Positions 25,698 through 36,235 of a DNA stretch of 64,000 bases are shown piece by piece (within the stretch, counting starts at the first letter, position 1; every line of letters starts with the position of its first letter). Source of the DNA: Methylotenera sp. (GTDB taxonomy: Bacteria > Pseudomonadota > Gammaproteobacteria > Burkholderiales > Methylophilaceae); assembly GCA_030682715.1 (NCBI GenBank), contig JAUXNQ010000024.1, positions 1-64,000 on the forward strand, in the 5' to 3' direction. A program made the position numbers and the translations under genes. The notes under the pieces were generated by a model that did no database searches, was not told the origin of the DNA, and saw only the letters and a program-made list of their open reading frames with translations.

Positions 25698-27281
25698 CTA
25701 TAGTGATTTTCTTAAGCTCGCAGGCGCGATATTCATTGACTCTCGATATTTAGCAATCGTGCGTCGTGCGACAACAATCCCCTGCTTTGCCAATAAGTCT
25801 GTAATCTGATTATCTGAATAGGGCTTTTTAGGATTTTCTTGGTCGACCAACTGCTTAATTAATGCGCGAATTGCCGTTGCAGAGCAAGTGCCGCCAGTGT
25901 CTGTCGCAACCGAACTGCCAAAAAAGTATTTAAGCTCAAAAATACCACGAGGCGTCAGCATATATTTATTGGTCGTCACCCGCGAGATTGTTGACTCATG
26001 CAAATCAAGCTCATCTGCAATCTCTCTTAACACCAGTGGCCGCATGGCGACTTCACCATACTCTAAGAAATTACGCTGCCTATCCACAATCGCTTGCGAC
26101 ACGCGCAATATGGTAGAAAACCTTTGCTGGATGTTTTTAATCATCCACTTAGCCTCCTGCATTTGGCTTTGCAAATACTGGCTAGAACTATCGCGGTTGC
26201 GTTTCAAAATGCCTGCATACAACTGGTTGATTTTAAGCTTAGGAATCACACTGTCATTCAAACTTGCGATCCAAATACCTTTTACTTTTTTTACAATCAC
26301 TTCATGCTGGATGTAATGCTCAGAGCCTATATGGCTAAACGCGCTACCAGGGCGAGGATTTAAACTGGTAATTAATTGCTGAATCTGTTTTAACGTTGCT
26401 TCATCACAACCCAGCTCTTTACGCAGCTTCACAAAGTCGCGCGATGCCAATGCTTGTAGATGATGCTCGGCCACCAAATTGGCCAAAGCTAAATGTGGCG
26501 TAAATTCTGGCAACACCTCAAGCTGCAAGAGTAAACACTCACTTAGCGTGCGTGCGCCAACACCTACAGGATCTAAATGCTGAACATGGCGCAATGCGGT
26601 TTGTAGCTCAATCGCATCAATCTCCAGCTCTTCTGGCATTAACTCAGCAATTTCTTCTAGTGACTGCTCTAAATAACCATCATCGTTGATACTATCCACC
26701 AACATTAAGGCTAGTGACTGATCGCGCTCAGACAAGGGCATCAACTTTAACTGAGAGAGCAAATGCTCACGCAAACTCGCCTGCAATGTTTCTTGCGGTT
26801 TAAAGTCGCTGTCGTCATCCGCTGGCATGGTATTTTCATCCCAGCGACTACCATTTGAAAACTCATCAAACTCATCACCGAACTCAGCCGAAAAAGTATC
26901 GGCATATTCAGCGTTTGTTACGTCAAATTCTGAAGGCTCCGCTTGTTCTGCTACACTGGATACGGAAGATTCCAAGCCACTAAACTCATTGCCAGACTCC
27001 AAATACTCCACATCAAAACTGTCAGGTTCTGCTTTATCTGCGTCAGCAACAACCTCTACACTTTGAGAGTTTGAATCTGCACTATCAACCACAGACTCGA
27101 CTTCATTACCGTACTCATCTTCTGTATCATCGCCCCGCTCCAGCAATGGATTGGTTTGCATCAACACATCAATTTCTTGATTGAGCTCCAATGTTGAAAG
27201 TTGCAACAGACGAATTGCCTGTTGCAACTGTGGGGTGAGCGATAAATTCTGTGAAAACTTAAGTTGTAAACCTTGCTTCAT
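25698..27281 (-). CDS. rpoN: RNA polymerase sigma-54 factor
   Basis: The 527-aa sigma factor has the Gln/Leu-rich region I ([25 protein letters not shown]) at the N-terminus. A long acidic region II spans about 50-165. The core-binding domain follows, then the helix-turn-helix ([28 protein letters not shown]) and the RpoN box [10 protein letters not shown] near the end. It recognises -24/-12 promoters and needs AAA+ activators. It overlaps lptB by 4 bp. Confidence 0.97.
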   Translation of the reverse strand: MKQGLQLKFSQNLSLTPQLQQAIRLLQLSTLELNQEIDVLMQTNPLLERGDDTEDEYGNEVESVVDSADSNSQSVEVVADADKAEPDSFDVEYLESGNEFSGLESSVSSVAEQAEPSEFDVTNAEYADTFSAEFGDEFDEFSNGSRWDENTMPADDDSDFKPQETLQASLREHLLSQLKLMPLSERDQSLALMLVDSINDDGYLEQSLEEIAELMPEELEIDAIELQTALRHVQHLDPVGVGARTLSECLLLQLEVLPEFTPHLALANLVAEHHLQALASRDFVKLRKELGCDEATLKQIQQLITSLNPRPGSAFSHIGSEHYIQHEVIVKKVKGIWIASLNDSVIPKLKINQLYAGILKRNRDSSSQYLQSQMQEAKWMIKNIQQRFSTILRVSQAIVDRQRNFLEYGEVAMRPLVLREIADELDLHESTISRVTTNKYMLTPRGIFELKYFFGSSVATDTGGTCSATAIRALIKQLVDQENPKKPYSDNQITDLLAKQGIVVARRTIAKYRESMNIAPASLRKSL

Positions 27282-28006
27282 AGGCGAAAATCTTTACCTA
27301 AATACACTTCTCGCACGCTTTCATTCGCAACGATTTCACTTGGAACACCTGATGCGAATACATGCCCTTGATTCACAATATAAGCACGATCGCAAATACC
27401 CAATGTTTCACGCACATTATGATCAGTAATTAACACGCCAATATTGCGCGAACTCAAAAAACGGATAATTTGTTGAATATCGATGACTGCGATGGGGTCA
27501 ATCCCTGCAAATGGTTCATCTAATAAAATAAAGCTGGGGTCAGATGCCAAACAACGGGCAATCTCTACACGACGTCGCTCGCCACCAGATAAACTTACCG
27601 CAGCACTGTCACGTATATGCGTAATATGCAATTCTTCCAGCAAAGATTCTAGGCGCTCAGACATTTCTTCTTCTGAAATGTCCTGTAACTGCAAAATTGC
27701 TAAAATATTTTCAGAGACAGTGAGCTTACGAAAAATCGAAGCTTCTTGTGGCAAATAGGATAAGCCCATTCGCGCGCGCATATGAATCGGCATACGGCTC
27801 AAGTCCGCCCCGTCCAATCCAATTCGACCTGCATCTAAAGCAACCAAACCAACAATCATATAGAAGCTAGTTGTTTTACCTGCCCCATTAGGACCCAACA
27901 AACCGACCACCTCGCCACTTTTAATTGACAAGGAAATATCTTGCACAACAGTACGCGCACCGTAAGATTTTCGTAAGTTTTCTACAATCAGCTCGCTCAT
28001 TATCAT
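27278..28006 (-). CDS. lptB: LPS export ABC transporter ATP-binding protein
   Basis: The 242-aa ABC ATPase powers LPS extraction with LptFG. Walker A is GPNGAGKTT (38-46), the signature [13 protein letters not shown], Walker [13 protein letters not shown] and the switch His in [10 protein letters not shown]. The start could also be the ATG two codons later. Its place between lptA and rpoN is the standard proteobacterial order. Confidence 0.96.
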   Translation of the reverse strand: MIMSELIVENLRKSYGARTVVQDISLSIKSGEVVGLLGPNGAGKTTSFYMIVGLVALDAGRIGLDGADLSRMPIHMRARMGLSYLPQEASIFRKLTVSENILAILQLQDISEEEMSERLESLLEELHITHIRDSAAVSLSGGERRRVEIARCLASDPSFILLDEPFAGIDPIAVIDIQQIIRFLSSRNIGVLITDHNVRETLGICDRAYIVNQGHVFASGVPSEIVANESVREVYLGKDFRL

Positions 28007-28036
28007 TCACTTATCATGCTGTTATTATTTTGAAAA

Positions 28037-28723
28037 TTATTGAGCATTGCCCGCGTTTTTACTCACTTCTAAAGTACGGCTAAACCTTGAGTCTTTTACC
28101 GTTGGAATGCTACCACTATCACTAGTGCTATCTGGCTTCGCTTTAGTAGCTGGTGCGACTGGTTTAACCTCGACTGGCGCTTTTTTGTTTTTAGGCTGAA
28201 TCACTGCTCGAACACGCCCTGAGCCAGAGGTCGCATTCTGCGAACCTCCACCAATCACCTCAGCATACTCAGCATTGGCATCATACATAATGTAATCGCC
28301 ATGCACGACGTCTTCACCACGCTTCACCCACGCTTTAGTATACAACTGCACTTTGTCCATGCGTCCGTCATATTCAATCCGCTGCGCACTACCCTGAATA
28401 TACTCATTTTTACCCTCAAGCTTTTGTTTAAAAGTGGTAGGGTTACCTAACGAAGTACTGTGCTGAAAACCTTCTTTATCCTCGCGCACAATCAGTTTGT
28501 CTGCATGAATCTCCAAGGTACCTTGCGTTAAAATCACATTGCCCGCATACGTGCTGATTTGTTTTGCATCATCCACCTTCATTGTATCGGCTTCAAGATC
28601 GATCGGTTTGTCACGATCCGCCGCCTCAGCCCACACTTGGCTATGCGCCCCTAACAACAAAAAGCTACATAACAATAAATGCGATAATGTATTTACTTTA
28701 ATCATGAAAAACTGCCTATTCAT
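28037..28723 (-). CDS. lptA: LPS transport periplasmic protein LptA
   Basis: The 228-aa protein has a signal peptide (LLLCSFLLLGAHSQVWA). The OstA/LptA beta-jellyroll domain follows (PIDLEADTMKVDDAKQISTYAGNV, by position about 36-60, through 155). A Lys/Pro-rich tail ends the protein. LptA bridges LptC to LptD across the periplasm. I start it at 28723, where CGGAG lies 6 nt upstream; it then overlaps the lptC stop by 8 bp. Confidence 0.94.
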   Translation of the reverse strand: MNRQFFMIKVNTLSHLLLCSFLLLGAHSQVWAEAADRDKPIDLEADTMKVDDAKQISTYAGNVILTQGTLEIHADKLIVREDKEGFQHSTSLGNPTTFKQKLEGKNEYIQGSAQRIEYDGRMDKVQLYTKAWVKRGEDVVHGDYIMYDANAEYAEVIGGGSQNATSGSGRVRAVIQPKNKKAPVEVKPVAPATKAKPDSTSDSGSIPTVKDSRFSRTLEVSKNAGNAQ

Positions 28724-29423
28724 AGCGTCTCCGAATGCGCGCATTGTTATCTGTTTTGTCTGGTTGAACCGTCACTGCGGGCTTATCTGCCTTAGACTGC
28801 TGATTACTTTTTTTATCTGATGCCCTAGCTTTCTTCGCTTTCGCAGCTGGCCGCTCATAATGCGCACGCACTTTATGCAATAAAGTCACTGTTTGCTGTT
28901 GTTTTTCGTAAATAAGCCCAGTCGCATAAACAACTGTACCTGGCGCCTGTTTAATCACCACAGGACGATCGGTGGTCGCATACTCTTCATTAGGTAGAAT
29001 TTTAAGGTAATCCGTCTCTACCGTCATTTCGCCCTTGTCGCCAAAGGCTTCTCGCAACACTAGCACATTACCAAACACCTCAACTTGCTCACCATCACTG
29101 GAAACACTTCCTGTGTCACCTTGCAGCTTAGTATAAGGCTTATCCTTTGCAAACTGTGTAAATCGTGGCTTAATCAAATCCGTGCTATCCACATCAGGAA
29201 AATGCCTCATCTCACTTGCCGCAAGTTTGTATCGTAAGGCACCGTTGACATCGGTTTTCGTTGTCTCAAAATTACTCATGATATAGTCTGGGTCGTGACG
29301 GCTACTGCCATCTAATTTAGGCGCCTGCTGCTGCACCGACTTATCAATCCAAAATGTAAGCAACGCTAACAATAGCAACAAAGCTAAAGGGAAAATAATC
29401 GCAGATTTTGTACCAAGTTGCAT
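28716..29423 (-). CDS. lptC: LPS export protein LptC
   Basis: The 235-aa bitopic protein has one N-terminal transmembrane helix (about 8-27, FPLALLLLLALLTFW) and the LptC beta-jellyroll domain (about 40-190). The Lys/Ala-rich tail is long compared with E. coli LptC. It passes LPS from LptBFG to LptA. It lies between kdsC and lptA in the conserved order. Confidence 0.92.
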   Translation of the reverse strand: MQLGTKSAIIFPLALLLLLALLTFWIDKSVQQQAPKLDGSSRHDPDYIMSNFETTKTDVNGALRYKLAASEMRHFPDVDSTDLIKPRFTQFAKDKPYTKLQGDTGSVSSDGEQVEVFGNVLVLREAFGDKGEMTVETDYLKILPNEEYATTDRPVVIKQAPGTVVYATGLIYEKQQQTVTLLHKVRAHYERPAAKAKKARASDKKSNQQSKADKPAVTVQPDKTDNNARIRRRYE

Positions 29424-29489
29424 ACCTAGACACCCGCGCCATTGAGGCTAGATTGTGTTAAGCGCTTAATCATGCAGATGCTGTTTCAT

Positions 29490-30050
29490 TTAGTTGGAAA
29501 TACTAGCTTGTGTTAAAAATCTTGCCATTTGCCCATCAAATGTGCCTTGTGCCTGCATAATCAACTCACACACTTCACGCACGGCGCCTCTGCCACCTTG
29601 CTTTTGTGTCACATAATGGGCGTGCTTCAGTAACAAATCTGGTGAGTCTGGTACGGCAATCGCTAGACCACATTGCAACATCGGCGGCAGATCGACAACA
29701 TCATCGCCCATAAAGGCGCATTGAGCAGCTTCTAAACCGCTCAACTTCATTAAATCTTGCAACGTAGCCAATTTGTCTTCTGCGCCCTGATAAAAATGTG
29801 CAACTCCAGTACTTTCCGCACGCTTCTTCACAACCTCTGAAGTACGCCCTGTAATAATAGCCAAATTAACACCAGTAGCTTTCAATAGCTTCATACCCAA
29901 ACCATCATGTGCATGAAACGTTTTGTACTCTTGACCATCGTCACCAATCGTCAACCCGCCATCAGTCATTACACCATCGACATCCAGCACCAACAATCGA
30001 ATATTCTTTAATCGCTCCGATAAGGCTATATTATTTTGTGACACACTCAC
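29490..30050 (-). CDS. kdsC: 3-deoxy-D-manno-octulosonate 8-phosphate phosphatase
   Basis: The 186-aa HAD phosphatase of the cap-less C0 type has LLVLDVDGVMTDG (Asp23 and Asp25), the ITGR motif (IITGRTSEVV) and FMGDDVVDLP. It removes phosphate from Kdo-8-phosphate in lipid A-core biosynthesis. It directly abuts kdsD (the start is one base past the kdsD stop). Confidence 0.96.
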   Translation of the reverse strand: MSVSQNNIALSERLKNIRLLVLDVDGVMTDGGLTIGDDGQEYKTFHAHDGLGMKLLKATGVNLAIITGRTSEVVKKRAESTGVAHFYQGAEDKLATLQDLMKLSGLEAAQCAFMGDDVVDLPPMLQCGLAIAVPDSPDLLLKHAHYVTQKQGGRGAVREVCELIMQAQGTFDGQMARFLTQASISN

Positions 30051-31067
30051 CTAAACCACCTTTGCCAATAGAAGATCATGCATATTCAATGCGCCGACCA
30101 AATAGCCATCATCATCCACAACCAACAACCCATTAATTTTACGTTGCTCCATGACTTCAACGGCTGCGATTGCGAGCTGATCTTGATGAATCGTGCTTGG
30201 GTTTGAATGCATTACATCTAAAATTTTAGCCGTCATCACATTCAAATTTTGCGCAAAAGCACGCCTTAAATCTCCATCAGTAAAAATACCAATCGGCTTT
30301 TTATCTGCATCAATAACAGCTGTCAGCCCCAAACCTTTACGTGACATCTCAAGCAAAGCCTCTGCCAAGCCAGCCTGTTCAGGCACATGAGGCACATCGT
30401 CACCCGTGCGCATTAAGTCACTCACTCTCACTAACAAACGGCGCCCTAAGCTGCCACCTGGGTGTGACCTTGCAAAGTCCTCAGCGGTAAAGTCACGTAA
30501 ATCCAGCACACAAAGTGCCAATGCATCGCCTAGCGCTAACGCAACGGTCGTGCTTGAAGTTGGCGCCAAGCCGAGAGGACAAGCCTCTTTACTCACATGT
30601 GCACTTAAATGAATATCTGCTGCTTTTGCCAAGCTTGATGCATCATTTCCAGTAATGGCAATAATGCTCGCCCCTAATCGTTTAAGGGGAGGGATAATGG
30701 CTAAAACCTCATCACTCTCCCCAGAGTTCGAAAGCGCAATCACGACATCCCCTGCGGTAATCATGCCCAAATCACCATGACTCGCTTCCGCTGGATGCAT
30801 AAAAAAAGCAGGTGTCCCAGTGCTGGCCAGTGTAGAGGCGATTTTACCGCCAATATGTCCTGACTTACCCATTCCGCTCACGACCACACGCCCCTTGCAC
30901 TGCAAAATCAAGGAGACTGCCTCGCTAAAGCGATGATCTAAACGCTGCGCTAATGCATCAATCTCACTTGATTCTAATTGCAGAATCTCTTTTGCCAATG
31001 TAAGCGTCTGCGTTTGATCTGCCGATTGCGGCTCACGCGACGCTTTAACCTGTGATGACTGCACCAT
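30051..31067 (-). CDS. kdsD: Arabinose-5-phosphate isomerase
   Basis: The 338-aa enzyme has an N-terminal SIS domain with VVSGMGKSGHIGGKIASTLASTG and HPAEASHGDLGMI, and two CBS domains (about 210-335). It makes D-arabinose-5-phosphate from ribulose-5-phosphate for Kdo synthesis. It is first in the long minus-strand series that continues through kdsC, lptC, lptA, lptB and rpoN, and is divergent from the antiporter gene. Confidence 0.96.
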   Translation of the reverse strand: MVQSSQVKASREPQSADQTQTLTLAKEILQLESSEIDALAQRLDHRFSEAVSLILQCKGRVVVSGMGKSGHIGGKIASTLASTGTPAFFMHPAEASHGDLGMITAGDVVIALSNSGESDEVLAIIPPLKRLGASIIAITGNDASSLAKAADIHLSAHVSKEACPLGLAPTSSTTVALALGDALALCVLDLRDFTAEDFARSHPGGSLGRRLLVRVSDLMRTGDDVPHVPEQAGLAEALLEMSRKGLGLTAVIDADKKPIGIFTDGDLRRAFAQNLNVMTAKILDVMHSNPSTIHQDQLAIAAVEVMEQRKINGLLVVDDDGYLVGALNMHDLLLAKVV

Positions 31068-31377
31068 AAATTATCTACACTCTAATTTTATCTACACTTT
31101 AATTATTGATGGAGTGACTTCGTCACAATTAAAGCATTAAGCAGCTAGTATAAAAGGGAATGCTTTAGTGATAAAGCCTAAAGCATGACGAATATGCCAA
31201 TATTGCCAAAAATAACAAAAAATATTCACTACAGGCATAGTTTTTGCTATCGATCAACAATATTTACAAAAAATTGAGTAAAATCGACTAAAGATATTTC
31301 TAGTTTTGATGAGCTTTATGAAACAATAGATAAACTAAAAATTCAACAATAAAAAAACAGCTCCTTATAAAGGCAAT
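31068..31377. other. Divergent intergenic region kdsD / antiporter
   Basis: The 310-bp AT-rich stretch should contain promoters for both divergent genes. I see two inverted repeats: GTGAC-TTC-GTCAC (31114-31126) and TGCTTTAG/CTAAAGCA (31161-31168 with 31178-31185). Neither has a T-run. No open reading frame or RNA gene is recognised. Confidence 0.5.
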
Positions 31378-33363
31378 ATGTCAGGCACACTTCCTTTAAT
31401 TCTAATGTTGCTCATCAGCTCGGTGCTTGCTGTTGCGCTTTTCCGCAAGTTACAACTACCTGCGATGCTGGCATATTTCCTAGTTGGTTTAGCACTAGGC
31501 CCTCACACGTTTGGCGTGCTTCCAGATGACGAAGCAAGTCGCGAGTTTGCCGAATTCGGCATTGTGTTCCTCATGTTTAGCATTGGCTTAGAATTCAGCT
31601 TACCTCAGTTATATGCAATGCGAAAAAAAGTATTAGGCTTAGGTGGTGCACAAGTATTTATTACCCTAGCCCTCACAATGTGTATTGCGAAACTGGCTGG
31701 CGTCAGTTGGCCCGCTGCCTTTGTGATTGGGGCTGCCCTGACCATGTCATCCACGGCGATTGTCTCAAAGATTCTGGCTGAACGCATTGACCTCAACTCA
31801 AGGCATGGCCGTTTAAGTATTGGCGTACTGTTATTTCAGGACATTATCGTTGTACCAGTCTTAGTGTTAATCCCTGCGCTTGGTGCCGCAAATTCCAATT
31901 TATTTGATGTGCTTGGACTAGCCACACTTAAAGCCATTGGCATGCTGTTATTCCTATTCACCGTAGGTAAGTGGCTGATTAACCCCTTGTTTAACCTAGT
32001 TGCCAACCAACGCTCACGCGAACTATTTGTGATGAATGTTTTGATGGTGACTTTATTGGTTGCTTTTGCCACCAAAACAGCAGGGCTATCTTATGCTTTA
32101 GGTGCTTTTGTCGCTGGCATGCTGATTTCCGAAACCAAATATCGCTACCAAGTGGAGTCTGACATTGCGCCATTCCGCGACATATTGCTGGGGTTGTTTT
32201 TCATCAGCGTTGGTATGCTACTCAACATTACAGAAATCATTAACCACATTTGGCTGATCTTACTGATTCTGTTTGGATTTATCCTATTCAAAGCCATCAT
32301 CGTGACAGCCGTGGTTCGATTTGTTAATTATGAAATTGGCGTGGCAATACGCACGGGGATCATCTTGGCACAAGCTGGTGAGTTTGGCTTTGTGATTCTA
32401 GCGTTAGGCGCAGAACAAAAACTAATCGAAGGCCCCGTACTACAAGTGACCTTAGCTGCCGCGTTGCTTTCTATGGTCATTGCGCCGTTTCTTATTCAAT
32501 ACAATGGCCGCATTGCACGCCGTTTGGCACGCAGTTACACCCGCAACAGTAGTCAAATCATAGAAGAAATAGATGAAGGCAGTAAGCACTTGCACAACCA
32601 CGTAGTGATTTGCGGGTATGGCCGTAGCGGCCAATATCTTGGGCGCTTCCTGAAAGAGGAAAACATCCCCTACGTAGCACTGGACATTGACCCATCCAGA
32701 GTTTTAGACGCCGCCGCCGCTGGTGAAAACGTGATGTTTGGTGACGCTGCCAGACGTGTTGTACTAGAAGCCGCTGGCGCTGCCAGAGCCAAAGCCCTGA
32801 TTATTAGCTATGCAGATAACCGTGCCGCAATGAAGATTTTACACATTGCCCAAGAAAGTTATCCACAACTGCCAGTCATCGTCCGCACTGTGGATGATTC
32901 CAATATGGAAATACTCCGTCAGGCAGGCGCAACAGAGGTGGTGCCTGAGATTTTAGAGGGAAGTTTAATGCTGGCATCGCATGCGCTGATGTTGCTTGGC
33001 GTACCATTAAATCGTGTAGTTAAACGCATCAGAATGTTCCGTGAAGAGCGTTACAGTATGTTCAAAGGCTACTTTCACGGGATTTCAGACACTGAAAATG
33101 AAAGCATCACTAAGCAAGAGGTTAGACTTCACTCGGTCATCATCACCGCAGGCGCATATGCGATTGGCAGATGTCTTGATGATATGCAATTGGATAGCTT
33201 TGATGTCAGCATTAAAAACATTCGCCGCCCCAATTCGGAAGGTGCTCTGATGTCTAACGAAAGCCGACTCGCCGAAGGTGATGTGGTTGTGCTGCTAGGT
33301 CAGCCGACGGGTTTAACCAATGCAGAAAATGCATTGCTAATGGGGCGTATCGCTAATAAATAA
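31378..33363 (+). CDS. CPA2 cation/proton antiporter (KefB/YbaL-like) with TrkA domains
   Basis: The 661-aa membrane protein has about 12 hydrophobic segments of the Na+/H+ exchanger family in residues 1-385 (for example LPAMLAYFLVGLALGPHTFGVL and the STAIVSKIL motif). A cytoplasmic TrkA-N NAD-binding domain follows (VVICGYGRSGQYLGRF, about 410), and then a TrkA-C domain near the end. This is the KefB/KefC/YbaL architecture, suggesting K+ or Na+ efflux in exchange for protons, gated by nucleotide. The specific ion cannot be assigned. AAAGG precedes the ATG. The gene lies 21 bp upstream of the oxidoreductase gene. Confidence 0.9.
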   Translation: MSGTLPLILMLLISSVLAVALFRKLQLPAMLAYFLVGLALGPHTFGVLPDDEASREFAEFGIVFLMFSIGLEFSLPQLYAMRKKVLGLGGAQVFITLALTMCIAKLAGVSWPAAFVIGAALTMSSTAIVSKILAERIDLNSRHGRLSIGVLLFQDIIVVPVLVLIPALGAANSNLFDVLGLATLKAIGMLLFLFTVGKWLINPLFNLVANQRSRELFVMNVLMVTLLVAFATKTAGLSYALGAFVAGMLISETKYRYQVESDIAPFRDILLGLFFISVGMLLNITEIINHIWLILLILFGFILFKAIIVTAVVRFVNYEIGVAIRTGIILAQAGEFGFVILALGAEQKLIEGPVLQVTLAAALLSMVIAPFLIQYNGRIARRLARSYTRNSSQIIEEIDEGSKHLHNHVVICGYGRSGQYLGRFLKEENIPYVALDIDPSRVLDAAAAGENVMFGDAARRVVLEAAGAARAKALIISYADNRAAMKILHIAQESYPQLPVIVRTVDDSNMEILRQAGATEVVPEILEGSLMLASHALMLLGVPLNRVVKRIRMFREERYSMFKGYFHGISDTENESITKQEVRLHSVIITAGAYAIGRCLDDMQLDSFDVSIKNIRRPNSEGALMSNESRLAEGDVVVLLGQPTGLTNAENALLMGRIANK

Positions 33364-33384
33364 AGGTTTAATCTAGAGGATCTA

Positions 33385-34470
33385 ATGTCTAAACAACATA
33401 GCATGATTATCGGTGGCGGCATTGTAGGCTGCATGACCGCAATGGAATTAATTAACAGAGGTCACCGCGTCACCATCGTTGAGCGCAATCAAATTGCCAG
33501 CCAAACTTCAGGCGAATCATCTTGGGCAGGCGGCGGCATTATTTTTCCATTACTACCATGGCTGTATTCAGAAGCAGTAAACACACTAACGCACAACAGC
33601 GCTAATTTTTACCGTTCATTATCGCAACAACTAGAACACGAAACAGGCTTTCCAACCGATTTTGCACAGTCTGGCTTTTTATTGCTGCCACAATTTGACC
33701 TTAACGCCGCTGAAACGTGGTGTAAGCAGAACCAACTTAGTTTCCAACCAGTAAAAGCTGTAGCTTTTGGTGTGCAATCGTCAAGCGGCGAAGATGGACT
33801 ATGGCTGCCTACCGTATGTCAAATTCGCCCACCTTACTTGATGCAAGGTATGCGTAAATGGCTAGAACAACACAATGTGACCATGCTTGAACATACTCAA
33901 CTTATGCCTCTAGAAGAGACACAACAACTGAACGAATGGCAAACAACAAACGGTGAGAAACTCAGCGCAGATCAATTTGTGGTCACCTCTGGCGCATGGA
34001 GTTTTGATTTACTGAAAGAAACCAGCGCAAAGCTCAACATCAAGCCAATGCGTGGACAAATACTGCTTTACAAGCCCGCTAAAAATCTAGAGCAAATGGT
34101 GTATAGAGAAGGCTTCTACATGATTCCTCGCTTAGATGGCTATTTGTTGGCAGGAAGTACACTTGAAGATGTTGGCTTTGATAACGGCGTGACAGAAGAC
34201 GTGCGCGAAGAGTTACGGATAAAAGCTGAAGCCATTATGCCAGAATTAAAAGGCCAGCCCATTATCAAGCACTGGAGCGGACTGCGCCCAGGGGCCCCTG
34301 AGAACCTTCCAACCATAGGCGCTCATCCGACTATCAAAAATCTGTTTTTAAACACTGGTCATTTTAGATACGGGCTTACCATGGCGCCAGCCAGTGCAAA
34401 ATTAATTGCAGCCATCATATCAGAAGAGAAACCAAGCATAGACGCAACACCTTACGCCTGCGCTCACTAA
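33385..34470 (+). CDS. FAD-dependent oxidoreductase, ThiO/glycine-oxidase-like (DAO family)
   Basis: The 361-aa protein has the FAD Rossmann motif IIGGGIVGCMTAMEL (about 8-22), ERNQIASQTSGESSWAGGG as the second flavin-contact segment, and the C-terminal HWSGLRPGAPENLPTIG with NTGHFRYGLTMAPASA. This fits D-amino-acid/glycine oxidases including ThiO, which makes the glycine imine for thiazole synthesis. No other thiamine gene is nearby, so the ThiO role is inference. Spacing of 21 bp suggests co-transcription with the antiporter. Confidence 0.85.
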   Translation: MSKQHSMIIGGGIVGCMTAMELINRGHRVTIVERNQIASQTSGESSWAGGGIIFPLLPWLYSEAVNTLTHNSANFYRSLSQQLEHETGFPTDFAQSGFLLLPQFDLNAAETWCKQNQLSFQPVKAVAFGVQSSSGEDGLWLPTVCQIRPPYLMQGMRKWLEQHNVTMLEHTQLMPLEETQQLNEWQTTNGEKLSADQFVVTSGAWSFDLLKETSAKLNIKPMRGQILLYKPAKNLEQMVYREGFYMIPRLDGYLLAGSTLEDVGFDNGVTEDVREELRIKAEAIMPELKGQPIIKHWSGLRPGAPENLPTIGAHPTIKNLFLNTGHFRYGLTMAPASAKLIAAIISEEKPSIDATPYACAH

Positions 34471-34487
34471 CTTAAACAAGCTCAAGC

Positions 34488-34518
34488 CTTACTGATAAAG
34501 TGACGTACAATCAGTAAG
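34488..34518 (+). terminator. Possible terminator after the oxidoreductase gene
   Basis: CTTACTGAT (34488-34496) pairs with ATCAGTAAG (34510-34518), a 9-bp stem with a 13-nt loop, 18 bp past the stop codon. The following sequence is AT-rich but has no clean T-run, so termination may be partial. Confidence 0.5.
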
Positions 34519-34649
34519 CAAATATATATGATTTCTTTTCAGTAATTTGGCGTATTTACCTATACGTAGATTTTAAGCGTTGGTAAAATAGCGCTGATAA
34601 TACAAGGCCTTTCACGAATGTGAAGCCAGCAAGTAAATTAGGACAGAAT

Positions 34650-35213
34650 ATGCTGCTAATGATCGACAACTATGACTCATTCACCTACAACTTGGTGCAA
34701 TACCTAGGTGAGCTTGGTGAAGAAGTATTAGTTTACCGTAATGATGAAATTGATTTAGCTAAAGTTGCAGAGCTTAAGCCTGATCATATTGTGATTTCAC
34801 CGGGCCCATGCACCCCTAACGAGGCTGGCATTAGCGTGCCACTCATCAAAGAGTTTGCAGGAAAAATACCTTTGTTAGGCGTTTGTTTAGGCCATCAAAG
34901 TATTGGTCAGGCGTTTGGTGGCAACATCATCCATGCCAAGCAATTGATGCATGGCAAAACCTCACTCATCAACCATAAAGATATTGGTGTGTTTAAGGGG
35001 CTTCCTAACCCATACACCGCTACACGCTATCACTCATTAGTGATTGAAAAAGAAACCTTGCCAGATTGCTTGGAAATTACAGCATGGACGGATGATGGCG
35101 AGATTATGGGCGTTCGCCATAAAACGCTTGCCGTTGAAGGGGTACAGTTCCACCCTGAGTCTATACTTACCGAACATGGGCACGCGCTTTTAAATAACTT
35201 CTTGAAAGCTTAA
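34650..35213 (+). CDS. trpG: Anthranilate synthase glutamine amidotransferase component
   Basis: The 187-aa class I glutamine amidotransferase has [12 protein letters not shown] at the start, the nucleophile Cys79 in [13 protein letters not shown], and the His-Glu pair in VQFHPESIL. It feeds ammonia to TrpE. I start it at 34650 because AGGAC lies 6 nt upstream; an ATG-less extension to 34620 has no family support. It heads the trpG-trpD-(lipoprotein)-trpC series; trpE is not adjacent. Confidence 0.95.
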   Translation: MLLMIDNYDSFTYNLVQYLGELGEEVLVYRNDEIDLAKVAELKPDHIVISPGPCTPNEAGISVPLIKEFAGKIPLLGVCLGHQSIGQAFGGNIIHAKQLMHGKTSLINHKDIGVFKGLPNPYTATRYHSLVIEKETLPDCLEITAWTDDGEIMGVRHKTLAVEGVQFHPESILTEHGHALLNNFLKA

Positions 35214-35218
35214 TCCTT

Positions 35219-36235
35219 ATGAGTTATGCGCAAACGCTAAACCAATTAATCAACGGCGAACATTTAAGCTTTGAGGCAATGCAAGGCTTAATGCATCAAG
35301 TCATGGCTGGTGAACTGACGCCAGCACAGATTGCTGGCTTATTGGTTGCATTGCGTATTAAAGGTGAAACAGTAGATGAAATTGCCGCAGCCGCCAGTGT
35401 GATGCGCGCGCTTTCAACTAAAGTGAATATTCAAGATACTAATCATCTAGTGGACACCTGTGGTACAGGTGGTGATGGCATACAAACCTTTAACATCTCT
35501 ACCGCGAGTGCGTTTGTTGCGGCAGCCGCTGGCGCAAAAGTCGCTAAACATGGTGGCCGCTCAGTCTCATCCACTTGCGGTAGCGCAGATGTATTAGAGG
35601 CGCTGGGCGTTAATGTCAACTTAAGCGCTGAGCAAGTGGCCAACTCAGTTAATCAAGTGGGCTTAGGGTTTATGTTCGCACCCAATCACCATAGCGCAAT
35701 GAAGCATGCCGCACCAGTACGTCGCGAGCTTGGTATTCGTACGCTGTTCAACTTACTTGGCCCTCTCACCAACCCTGCCAACGCTAAGCGCCAGGTCATG
35801 GGTGTATTCTCACCAGACTTAACCGCTAAATTAGCACATGTGCTTAAGCAACTGGGTAGTGAGCATGTGATGGTGGTGTGCGGCGCCGACGGGATGGATG
35901 AAATCTCTTTCACAGGCAACACCCATGTGGCTGAACTTAAAAATGGTGAAGTGCATGAATACACCGTGAATCCAACCCAATTTGGTTTAGATTTACACGA
36001 CCTAAGCAGTATTAAAGTGAATGATGCACAAGAATCTAAGGACATGATTCTAGATTTACTCGCTGGAAAAACAGGCCCCGCCAGAGACATTGTATTGCTT
36101 AATGCAGGCGCTGCAATTTATGTTTCAGGCATCACATCTACGCTAGCAGATGGCATTAAAACTGCCGCTGCCATGTTAGATAGTAGTAAAGCAATGGAAA
36201 AACTACAGGCGCTGATCAGTAAGTCAAACGCATGA
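35219..36235 (+). CDS. trpD: Anthranilate phosphoribosyltransferase
   Basis: The 338-aa enzyme joins anthranilate and PRPP. The glycine-rich PRPP loop is DTCGTGGDGIQTFNIST (about 79-95), KHGGRSVSSTCGSADVLEALG follows, and the anthranilate-site region is FMFAPNHHSAMKHAAPVRRELG. It begins 5 bp after trpG and overlaps the next gene by 4 bp. Confidence 0.97.
   Translation: MSYAQTLNQLINGEHLSFEAMQGLMHQVMAGELTPAQIAGLLVALRIKGETVDEIAAAASVMRALSTKVNIQDTNHLVDTCGTGGDGIQTFNISTASAFVAAAAGAKVAKHGGRSVSSTCGSADVLEALGVNVNLSAEQVANSVNQVGLGFMFAPNHHSAMKHAAPVRRELGIRTLFNLLGPLTNPANAKRQVMGVFSPDLTAKLAHVLKQLGSEHVMVVCGADGMDEISFTGNTHVAELKNGEVHEYTVNPTQFGLDLHDLSSIKVNDAQESKDMILDLLAGKTGPARDIVLLNAGAAIYVSGITSTLADGIKTAAAMLDSSKAMEKLQALISKSNA

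Noticed and set aside
35686-36090. Minus-strand 134-codon frame inside trpD
   Set aside because: Shadow of a conserved coding region with no start signals.
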